From NCBI GenBank assembly GCA_013416795.1, contig RQSC01001147.1, forward strand, positions 97,270 through 130,344: a stretch of DNA of 33,075 nucleotides, written 5' to 3'. Every line of letters begins with the position of its first letter. Positions within the stretch are counted from its first letter, which is position 1. The notes beneath the pieces are model-generated. The model was not told the origin of the DNA, did no database searches, and worked only from the letters and a program-made list of their open reading frames with translations. Below are positions 17,461 to 24,977 of this stretch, in pieces. The position numbers and the translations under genes were made by a program. Source of the DNA: Prasinococcaceae sp. CCMP 1430. Taxonomy: Eukaryota > Prasinodermophyta > Palmophyllophyceae > Prasinococcales > Prasinococcaceae.

Positions 17461-19233
17461 TCATGGGGTCAGAGGTGTCGTGGGCGCAGCGGTGGGTGCC
17501 GCTGTGGGCGACGGCGTCGGGGGCTGGGGCGTGAGGCATGCCCTGGCGGTGTCCTGCCACACATCCGATTGGTACTCGGCGTACAGACCGCAGGCTGCGC
17601 GCCCAGCCATCGGTGGTCGCCACGACACCAATGCGCGTGCGTAGCGCAGCGTTATTAGCATCAGGAGTGCAGGTCACGCATGGGATGCAAGCATTGAGGC
17701 GTGCACGTCGCCGCGGGCGTCAGTCAGCATTGGACATGCGCCGCCCCCCACGCACCTCTGGCCTGGTTGACGACGAGGTTGCAGCATGTGCACCCGTTCG
17801 CCGGCGCGTTAAGATATTCCCACACCCAGTTCAGGCCGGAACGTGGGTTGCACCCCGCCGGAGCGCAGCTGTCCGGGCCCGCGCCGCTGCAGTCCTTGGG
17901 CACGCATTCCGGCTCACTGAAATCGTAGGGGCCGCCGATGACGGGGCAGGGGTCGGCGAAGCAGCTCGTCTCTGGATCGCTTGGATCGAGGCACAGCGCG
18001 TTTTCCGTGATGTTGTTGGCGATATCGTTGAACAGCGAAGCGCACATGTAGCCGGGCCCAGCGAATTGCGCCTTGGAAAGCGTCTCGAGGTCGGGCGCGA
18101 TGGCCGTGCCACTTGAGTCCCTGACGACCGCCGTGTCACATGCGTTCGGCGCGACGCCCTCATCGAAGGCTTCTGCGCAACGTTCGTCCTCACACAGCTC
18201 CGCGAACGCCGTCACGCAATTGGCTGAGCAAACCTCGTTCCAGTCGCGCTCGAGCACCTGGAAGCTCATCGCATTGAAATGCCAAACGCCGCATGCCTTC
18301 GATTTGCGTCGCGTGGAATGCGCGCCACGTCCATCATGGCGGCGTGCGCAGAGCGTTGGGAGATCCGCAGCGAGCGCTTGCGTCAGCGCGGGCAGAATCG
18401 CGCGATCGTGAACGGCCGGCGGTGTCTCGACGTGCAAGCGGCGCAGTGCTGAGCGGCGCCAACCATCCGTCGGATCGACATCGCACCTCGTAGAGCGGCT
18501 TGATGCAAAACTCGAGCGGATTGAAAGCCGTGGGGGCAGCGGTCGGCGCAGCGGTCGGCGCCGTCGTAGGCGCAGCAGTCGGCGCCGTCGTGGGCGCGGC
18601 GGTCGGCGCAGACGTCGGCGCTGCGGTCGGCGCCGTCGTGGGCGCGGCGGTCGGCGCAGACGTCGGCGCGGCGGTCGGCGTTCCCGTTGGTGCACCAGTT
18701 GGAGTCGCCGTTGGTTGGGCAGTCGGTGAAGCAACTGGCGCTGACGTTGGGAACGTGGTGGGGCTCGTGGCCGGCGTCGACGTTGGGAACGTGGTGGGGC
18801 TCGTAGCTGGCGTCGACGTTGGGAAAGTAGTGGGGCTCGTAGCTGGCGTTGGCGTAGAGCCGCTTGGCGAGGTTGTCGGCGAATCGGTGATGAATCCAGG
18901 CGAAGTCGTCGGCGAGAGCGTCTCACCCGTGGGCGCCGTCGTGGGCGACGCCGTGGGGGGCAGAGTGGTCGTGGGCGCACTGGTGGGCGACGTCGTTGGC
19001 GATGTCGTCGGGGGCAGAGTCGTCGTGGGCGCACTGGTGGGCGATACCGTGGGCGACGTCGTGGGGGGCAGGGTGGTCGTGGGCGCAGTCGTCGGCATAA
19101 CTGTCGGTGACAACGTCGCGCCTGCCTGCTGCATGCCCACACCCACCGCAACAGCAATCGCAGCTGCCGCAGCAAGCGTGCGGCGCCTGACGGCGCGCGG
19201 GCGCCCAAAAGGCACGGCCATCGCCACAGCCAT
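17461..19233 (-). CDS. Secreted Pro-Thr-repeat, Cys-rich protein (cell-surface type)
   Basis: Three exons: 19233-18487, 18296-17756 and 17594-17461. The GTGCGA...GAAG and GTGCGT...GCAG introns keep phase (0, then 1), giving 473 aa. The start is a clear signal peptide: basic GRPRAVRRR, then LAAAAAIAVAVGVGMQQAGA. Residues about 40-235 are P-T repeats (SPTTFPTSTPAT, PTAAPTTAP) expected to be heavily O-glycosylated. Then follow FNPLEFCIKPLYE and a 190-residue Cys-rich domain (CSANCVTAFAELCEDERC, PCPVIGG, PECVPKDCSG, GCTCCNLVVNQ) and a short second P-T tail ending TTPLTP. Such proteins occur as cell-wall, scale or extracellular-matrix components in many microalgae. The Cys-rich domain is not one I can name. 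The last exon is supported by both phase and composition. Confidence 0.72.
18746..18853 (-). repeat. Three tandem 36-bp units
   Basis: Units at 18746-18781, 18782-18817 and 18818-18853 are nearly identical, the third more diverged. Each encodes 12 residues of the SPTTFPTSTPAT type inside the P-T region. This indicates recent in-frame duplication. Confidence 0.9.
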
Positions 19234-19383
19234 CCTTGCGGCAATCGGGCGGGGCGCGCTTGTGTCTCAGCGTCTGCCGACGCGCTCGAGGACCGCAAGG
19301 GCGTGCACGCGCGTGCAGTGGTGGTCGGGGGGCGGTGTGGCGAGTTCAGGCGCGCTTCCGCCTACACACACGTGCTCCTCGGC

Positions 19384-19501
19384 CCCCAATGAGTCAACAC
19401 ATTGGGGTACTCAGTCATCAATCTGGGAGATTGCAATTTTTTCCCGCCAAAAAATAGTGGCAAAATTGAGCGTCGCCGAAATTGATTGCGTCACAGTGAC
19501 G
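19384..19501. promoter_or_regulatory. Cluster of transcription-factor-like sites
   Basis: Within 118 bp: CCCCAATG/CATTGGGG, a perfect 8-bp inverted repeat (19384-19407) that contains a CCAAT box and the AP-1/bZIP palindrome TGAGTCA (19390-19396); TTTTTTCCCGCCAAAAAA (19437-19454), which contains the full E2F consensus TTTCCCGCC; and CGTCACAGTGACG (19489-19501), a palindrome with a TGACG half-site in each arm. The cluster lies 150-270 bp upstream of the P-T protein ATG. It suggests cell-cycle and bZIP control, by analogy only. Confidence 0.55.
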
Positions 19502-19552
19502 TGCGCTGACAGCGAAGTCAAAAAGCAACGGACGCGAAGAAGGCCTTCTCAC

Positions 19553-19798
19553 ATGCAGAGACCGGCTGCAGGGCGCCCGCTCCTGGCGCGCCTTCCTTCC
19601 TACGCGACCACGGCCACCAGCCTCGCCGCGGCGCTCGGGGCCTCGAGCGACGCGGCGGCCTTGGCCTTGGTCTTGGGCCTCTTGGGCCTCTTGGCCCCGA
19701 CACGGGCGGTGGCGGTGGCGCTGCTTCAAGAAGTGGAGGAGGCTAGCGGGGGGGGGGGCGGTGCAGCGCATCGCCGCAGCGCCTCGGTCGGTCGGTGA
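19553..19798. other. Possible small gene, strand ambiguous
   Basis: On the plus strand an ATG opens 81 codons (stop TGA at 19796-19798) containing a hydrophobic ALALVLGLLGLLAPTRAVAV segment. On the minus strand the same codon register gives a lysine-rich segment AKRPKRPKTKAKAAASLE followed by a TAG stop, preceded by a good acceptor (CACTTCTTGAAGCAG), so it could be a last exon of about 100 nt. Both have G/C-rich third positions. I cannot decide, and it may be neither. Confidence 0.25.
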
Positions 19799-20067
19799 GA
19801 GAACGGAGCACTCGCTCTGCCGCGACCCGGGACGAGCCGGGAGCCGCACTCGGGAGCGCGCGAGAGCCACAACAGGGGTTCCAAAGAAATTGCGGGTAAT
19901 GTGGCGTCGATGCGGAATCCTATGGAATCCAGAGGGGACCAGTCCACACGCGGGCGGGTCGGCGCGTGTCACTCGCTGCGCAGGACCCACCCACCCACCC
20001 CACCCCACCCTTCCTGCCCGCCCGACCTCTGCCGCACCCGCTCTTGTCGCGCGCGCGCGGTTCGGCG

Positions 20068-20536
20068 ATGCCGGCCATCACGAGCAACGTCGAGTTCGAC
20101 ACGGTCGCCAGGGAGTGGCGCTGCAAGTGGGACGAGGAGAACGAGAAGGCGTCCCTCTCGGCCGCCCAGGAGGCGCTCGGCGCGGTCCTCGCCGACGTCA
20201 AGGCGATCGACGGCGTCAAGGCCGTCCAGCGCGTGGTGTGCGGCGGGTGCCACGACTTCAAGGTAGGCCCTCGCGCGGGCGGGGCAGTCGCCGCGGGCGC
20301 GCTTGCGCTCGCCTGCGGGCGCGCGAGCGCGGACGCGTCCGCTGGCCGTTGTCGCGCCGCGATCGTCGGCTGACATTGCGACGCCCGCGCAGGTGATCAT
20401 CTCGCTCGACGCCGCCAAGTTCGGCGCGTGGGAGGGGGCTGAGTTCGCTCCCGAGGCGACGTTCCTCAAGGCGCTCGGCGAGATCGACGGCATCAAGAGG
20501 ATCGAGACCCAGACCTTCACGCTCATGCCCATGTAA
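20068..20536 (+). CDS. Small conserved-looking 112-aa protein, function unknown
   Basis: Two exons: 20068-20262 and 20393-20536 (stop TAA), with a GTAGGC...GCAG intron of 130 nt in phase 0. The product is compact and well structured, with no signal peptide or membrane segment: FDTVAREWRCKWDEE, LSAAQEALGAVLADVKAI, then VKAVQRVVCGGCHDFKV (CGGC motif), SLDAAKFGAWEG, FLKALGEIDGIKRIETQTFT. Two similar halves (helix, then IDGVKAVQRVV / IDGIKRIETQT) suggest an internal duplication with an alpha/beta ferredoxin-like or dimeric-barrel look. I have the impression of similar small proteins in dinoflagellate and haptophyte transcript data but cannot verify it here. The CGGC motif could bind metal or act in redox, which is inference only. 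ATG 20068 follows an unambiguous non-coding C-rich leader. Confidence 0.78.
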
Positions 20537-21429
20537 GCGCCGCTGTGCCCGGCGCGCTCTTCGGTGCGCTGCGTCGCGCGCGCCGCGCCCCTCGGCTGCT
20601 TATGGTGAGGCGAGGCTGTCGGTAACCAGCACATCCATGCACAGCCGCGAGGTATCGCGCTCGCCTCGCCATCGCCATCGCCGCGCCGCCCCACGCTGTC
20701 GGTGCCCCCTCCCCTCCCCCCCCCAAACAGGGCCACCACCAGACTCTGCGCGCCCCGGCGTGCCGTTCACGGCGGATCTCGCGGATCCACTTTTCGGCGC
20801 GTGCGCAACCGCACCGGCATCGTGACTCAGATCCGTGTCAAGACCGCGTGCCGTGTTGCTGCCGCGCGCGCGTGCGACGCGGCGCGGCGCGGACCCACTC
20901 CACGATGGGAAACCGCGGCCGCGAGCGCGAAATCCGCGCTCTCGCGCTCTCCAGCTGGCGCGAGAGCGGCGCTTCTCTCTCCCCCGGGCCGCGCAGGTCA
21001 TTTCAATTCAATCGAGGAAGGCTCCCGTAGTCAATTTTGAGTCAATTTTGAACGTTCTAAATGCTGGGACGTACGAGGAGCCCGCGGCTGTGCGGTGGGT
21101 GTTGGGCGCGCGCATCGTCCGTGCTGCCACTGCGCACGCGCGCGGGGAGGGCCCCCCCTCCCCCCACCTTCCCCCGACCGCGACGACCGCGACGACCGCG
21201 ACGCTGGGGGGCGAGGGAGGCGGCAGACGCCGGCTTCCGACCAGGGAGGGAACGTGACCGCCGCGGCGGCCGCCGCTGCTGGTGGCGGCAGCGGCGGCGG
21301 CGGCGGCGACGAGAGGCCGAGCGGTCACCCGCTTTTCGTACCGCTCGCGAAGGAGCGACCGAAGCTGGCATCCCTCGCTCCCACCAGCACGCAGGCCTAC
21401 GCCCACGCCCACTACCACCACCCTGACGC
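20537..21429. other. 893-bp intergenic region upstream of the VHS-CHUP1 gene
   Basis: Holds the 3' UTR of the small gene and the promoter of the next gene. It contains a C-run near 20705-20726, a tandem 11-bp repeat at 21030-21051 in an A/T-richer patch, and a CGACCGCGACGACCG repeat near 21175-21200. A TGA at 21424-21426, in frame just before the ATG, closes the frame. No gene is supported. Confidence 0.55.
21030..21051. repeat. Tandem 11-bp direct repeat GTCAATTTTGA x2
   Basis: Two exact adjacent copies, 21030-21040 and 21041-21051, in an A/T-rich island within GC-rich DNA about 380 bp upstream of the VHS-CHUP1 start. It may be a duplicated binding site. Confidence 0.85.
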
Positions 21430-24400
21430 ATGGCGATGGCGCTGCCGGTGCCCGAGTCCGCGGGCTTCTTTGGGATGTACCGACGCTCCGCGGACGTGGC
21501 GCTCGCGAGCGCCGCCGCCGAGCCGCAGGTTGGCCGGCGGAGCTGGAACCCGTTCGGTGGTGGTAGCGGGCCAAAGACCACGCCAGACGGGGCCATCACG
21601 GCCGTGCAAGATGACTACTCTGCGGTGGTCGCATTCTGCGAACGCGTGCGCGAGACGCCGCTCGGGGTGCAGGACGCCCTGCGGGAGCTCGAGCCCTTCG
21701 TGGGCTCGCATGACGCCGGCGAGGTGATGATTGGCATGGTGTGGCTCGACGTCGGCGTGACCAACTGCCACGACGTCGGCTTCGGCGCAGCGGTCGCCGC
21801 GCCCGAGTGGCTGGCGAGCCTCGAGTCGGCGTGCCAGCGGCACCGGCGATGCGCGGGTGTGGTTGGGTTGTGTAGCACGAACCTCATCAACTGGGCGAGC
21901 AAGTTCCCTGGCGATTCGGCCGAGGCCGCCGCCTTCATGCGGCAGCACTACGCGTTGGCGGACCTCGGCCACTCGGTGGACCTGCGCCGTGAGTCGGCTG
22001 TGCGCCGCTCGCACGCGACGAGACCCGTGACCGCGGCACCGACCTCGCCGTCCAGGAGCTCCGCGCCGTCTGCGCCTTCGCTGTCGCCGAGCGTGGCGCC
22101 GCAGCAGCCGGTGCGCGGGGCCATCGGCGGGCGCACGCCCGGGCAGGGTGACAGCGCGGGGGGTGCGAGCTTGCTCCCCGATGGTTTGCTGCGACAGAGA
22201 GCCTCGTTCTCGCCTGCTGCGGGTGTGGGCGCTGCGTCCGCAAGGACACCGTCCTCGGCACCGGCGGTGGGCGCAGCTTCGACGGTCGAGATGCCACGCA
22301 GGCGAGCAGCATCGCCGTCGCCGGGCTTGGGCTTCCAGCTGCCGACGACGCCAGCTGCCAATCTGCCGAGACCAAGTCCGGCCGTGCCACCGCAGGGAGC
22401 GCAGCAGCAGCAGCAGCACCGGCCGCGGTCGACGCCGAGCCCCTTGCAGGAGGACGAACCCGAGGACGAGGCGGCGTTCTATCGCCAAATGCGGGAGGCC
22501 ATTGAGCTCTCCCGCGTCGAGTCGCTGTCGCGCGAGGAGCTGCCGAGCGTGGCCGACATCACAGGGGCGCCCGCCAGCGCTGACGCCGAGGATGAGCAGC
22601 TGCAAAAGGCGCTCGAGCTCAGTCAGGATCCTAGTGAGCAGGTCGTACGCAGGGACAATGAGCCTCAGATGGAAGACCCGATTCACGCCATCATGGAACT
22701 CTCGAGGATGGAGGCTGAGCACGAGGCGCTGCGTCGCCAGCGAGATGCCGCGGAGGCCGCCGCGCAGTCGGAAGCCGCCGCAGCCGCCGCAGCCGGCTCC
22801 GCGCTGTCGGCAGCCGAGATGGAGGCCCGGGAGGCCAAGGCGCGATCCGAGCAGCTGCTGGCTGACCTCAAGGAGGCGCGCGCTCGGATCGCGAAGCGCG
22901 CTGCCGAAGTCGAGGCAGCCAACCTGGCGATGGTGCAGGGCATGACCCTCCCCGACGGCACCGTCGACAACATGGTCAGTGCGCGGGCGCATCAGGAGGG
23001 CGAGGCGGAGCTTCGCAGGCTTCGCAAGGAGGATGCGCGCTTCCAGGGCGCCATTGAGCAGCTCCAGGAGATGGAGCAGTTCACGGCGGCGAACAAGCTC
23101 GGCGCCGCAGAGGCGGGCGCCATCGAACAGGCGATCGTTTCTGACCTGCTGCAAGGCGAAATCGAGGCGCGCGCTGGCGTCGATGCCAACGCGCGCGGCC
23201 GTGGTGCGAAGGGTGCCCCTTTTGTCGACGAGCTGAATCAGCGCTTCTCGACCGTGAATGCCTCGCGCTCCCCGAAACACAGCGCCGATGGCGCCAGCGG
23301 CGCCACGGCCGCGACTCCTGCCGTCGCCGGGGCCGTCGCCGCGTCGAAGGGCCCAGCGATGACTAACGAGGAGCGATCCACGGCGCAGAAGCGGCGGCTC
23401 TTTGGCTTGCTGCCCCCTTCAAAGGAGGCTCGGGAGCGCTCGATGCGCGAAGTCGCGGGCCCTTCCACCAGCGCGAATGGCGGCCACGCTGTAGGAGGGC
23501 AGACCGGCGGCAAATCCCGGACGCGCGTGCCGCCCGCCCCTCCGTCGGGAGGCATGGCGCCACCACCCAAGGTCATGGCGATTCCCAAAGGTGCCGGCGG
23601 TGGCGTGAATGCCCTCGCCGCAGCGGCCGCAGCGGCTGCTGCTGGACGCAGAGGCAGCGCAAATGGCGCCGGCGCCAAGGCCGCGGGCGCAGGCCAGAGT
23701 GCGAAGCCCCTGTCTGGTGCCACGCCGTCTCCGTCGCGGCCGAAAAAGGACCTGACCGCGCTGCTAAACGAGATCCGCGCGCAGGCCGCGGCTGGAGCAG
23801 CGGGTGGACCAGGGTCGCCTAGGAAGGGACCTGCGGGCGCGGGCATTCCGCCACCACCGCCACCGCCGCCGAAGAAGGGAGGCCCACCACCTCCTCCACC
23901 CCCGCCGGGGAAGGGTCCGCCACCGCCCCCCCCGCTTCCTGGTCGAGGGGGAGCATCGCATGGCTTAGCTGGCGTGCAGCGCGCACCCGAAGTCGTCGCC
24001 ATGTATCAGGCACTGCGCAAACAGCTGCTCGGGAACGTGGGCGGCGGCGGCGGCGGTGGTGGCGAGCGCCGCGGCAGCTCTGCGAACATCGGAGGTGGCG
24101 GTGGGGAGGGCTCGATGGCCGAAGCCATGGCGGAGATGGAGGCGAAGAGCCAATACGCCGTCGACGTGCGCAACGACATAGAGAATTATAGCGATGCGAT
24201 CTCCGGGCCCGACGGCCTGGCGAGCCAGATCACCAAGGCGAAGTTTCGCCGCATGGACGACTGCGTCCGCTTTGTGGACAAAGTCGACGAGGCCCTCAGC
24301 GCCTTGTCCGACGAGCGCGCAGTGCTCAAGGCCTTCGACTGGCCCGAAGAGAAGTACGACGCCATGCGCGAGGCGCGCGCCTCCCACCTGCAGCTCATGG

Positions 24401-24834
24401 AGATGTCGAGCCGACTCAAGGGGTGGCCCAAGCCCCGCCCTGGCACGCTGTGCGAAGACGAGCTGCGCATGATGGAGACGTACTTCGACAAGGTGTGCCG
24501 TGTGCTGGACGCGCAAGCGCGCACGGTGGAGTCAGACGAGAAGCGGTTCAACAAACACGGCGTGCCATGGGACAGGAACGCAGGCAAGGCCGTCAAGCAC
24601 GCTTCGCTCAACCTGGCGGACTCATACCTGAAGCGCGTACTCACGGAGAGCACGGCGGCGTCCGCGCGCGCCAACGAGGCGCAGAGTGCGCGCACGCAGG
24701 AGCTCCTCACCAAGGGCGTGCGCTTCGCCTTCCGGGTGCACCAATTCGCGGGCGGCTTCAACGCGGAAACGCTCAAGTCGTTCGAGGCAGTGTCGACGCA
24801 GCTCAAGGGCATCGTCCAGGCGCAGGGCGGCTGA
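21430..24834 (+). CDS. VHS-UIM-coiled coil-polyproline-CHUP1 fusion protein
   Basis: Single exon, 1134 aa. Residues about 55-178 form a VHS domain: VAFCERVRETPLGVQDALREL, MIGMVWLDVGVTNC, and NLINWASKFP followed by HYALADLG. After a disordered P/S/A region come three ubiquitin-interacting-like motifs: EAAFYRQMREAIELSRVES (about 345), DEQLQKALELSQDP (about 388) and DPIHAIMELSRMEAE (about 416). A coiled coil spans about 420-570. A WH2-like KKDLTALLNEIRAQA (about 772) is followed by polyproline runs (about 805-840). The C-terminal 285 residues match the CHUP1 C-terminal domain: GVQRAPEVVAMYQALRKQL, ALSDERAVLKAFDWPEEKY, and LTKGVRFAFRVHQFAGGFNA at about 1093-1112. In land plants CHUP1 drives chloroplast-associated actin assembly. 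Here the N-terminus suggests ubiquitin-dependent membrane sorting instead of the plant envelope anchor. A role in actin assembly on endosomes or plastids is inference. Confidence 0.85.
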   Translation: MAMALPVPESAGFFGMYRRSADVALASAAAEPQVGRRSWNPFGGGSGPKTTPDGAITAVQDDYSAVVAFCERVRETPLGVQDALRELEPFVGSHDAGEVMIGMVWLDVGVTNCHDVGFGAAVAAPEWLASLESACQRHRRCAGVVGLCSTNLINWASKFPGDSAEAAAFMRQHYALADLGHSVDLRRESAVRRSHATRPVTAAPTSPSRSSAPSAPSLSPSVAPQQPVRGAIGGRTPGQGDSAGGASLLPDGLLRQRASFSPAAGVGAASARTPSSAPAVGAASTVEMPRRRAASPSPGLGFQLPTTPAANLPRPSPAVPPQGAQQQQQHRPRSTPSPLQEDEPEDEAAFYRQMREAIELSRVESLSREELPSVADITGAPASADAEDEQLQKALELSQDPSEQVVRRDNEPQMEDPIHAIMELSRMEAEHEALRRQRDAAEAAAQSEAAAAAAAGSALSAAEMEAREAKARSEQLLADLKEARARIAKRAAEVEAANLAMVQGMTLPDGTVDNMVSARAHQEGEAELRRLRKEDARFQGAIEQLQEMEQFTAANKLGAAEAGAIEQAIVSDLLQGEIEARAGVDANARGRGAKGAPFVDELNQRFSTVNASRSPKHSADGASGATAATPAVAGAVAASKGPAMTNEERSTAQKRRLFGLLPPSKEARERSMREVAGPSTSANGGHAVGGQTGGKSRTRVPPAPPSGGMAPPPKVMAIPKGAGGGVNALAAAAAAAAAGRRGSANGAGAKAAGAGQSAKPLSGATPSPSRPKKDLTALLNEIRAQAAAGAAGGPGSPRKGPAGAGIPPPPPPPPKKGGPPPPPPPPGKGPPPPPPLPGRGGASHGLAGVQRAPEVVAMYQALRKQLLGNVGGGGGGGGERRGSSANIGGGGGEGSMAEAMAEMEAKSQYAVDVRNDIENYSDAISGPDGLASQITKAKFRRMDDCVRFVDKVDEALSALSDERAVLKAFDWPEEKYDAMREARASHLQLMEMSSRLKGWPKPRPGTLCEDELRMMETYFDKVCRVLDAQARTVESDEKRFNKHGVPWDRNAGKAVKHASLNLADSYLKRVLTESTAASARANEAQSARTQELLTKGVRFAFRVHQFAGGFNAETLKSFEAVSTQLKGIVQAQGG

Positions 24835-24977
24835 TACTCCACGATGAAGGCGCGCGCATGGTGCCTAATGCACAGACAGCGATGTAAACCACCGTGTACA
24901 ACAATGCTCCCCGCCAGCGCGCTCGCTCGAGCGACAGGCGACTTCCCCTGGTGGCTGAAGTGGAACATGAACGCTTA
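24835..24977. other. Convergent 3' ends, VHS-CHUP1 / NRAMP
   Basis: 143 bp between stop codons. A TGTAA at 24883-24887 lies about 50 nt past the CHUP1-fusion stop and may be its polyadenylation signal. Confidence 0.5.

Larger units (their letters stand above)
19234..20067. other. 834-bp divergent intergenic region
   Basis: Separates the P-T protein start from the small conserved gene. The first 270 bp hold dense promoter-like motifs (listed separately). The block 19553-19798 is coding-like on both strands and may be a small gene. The rest (19800-20067) is C-rich with CCACCC repeats next to the downstream start codon. Confidence 0.55.

Noticed and set aside
18500-19798. 432-codon plus-strand frame (V-G-A repeats)
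   Set aside because: It is the antisense of the P-T repeats. The minus strand has the signal peptide, matching introns and Cys-rich domain.
21412-23280. 622-codon minus-strand frame
   Set aside because: Antisense shadow of the VHS-CHUP1 gene. It has no domain and an Arg/His-rich composition.
23960-24834. Formin FH2 domain
   Set aside because: The polyproline context suggests a formin, but the conserved blocks match the CHUP1 C-terminal domain and not the FH2 signatures.
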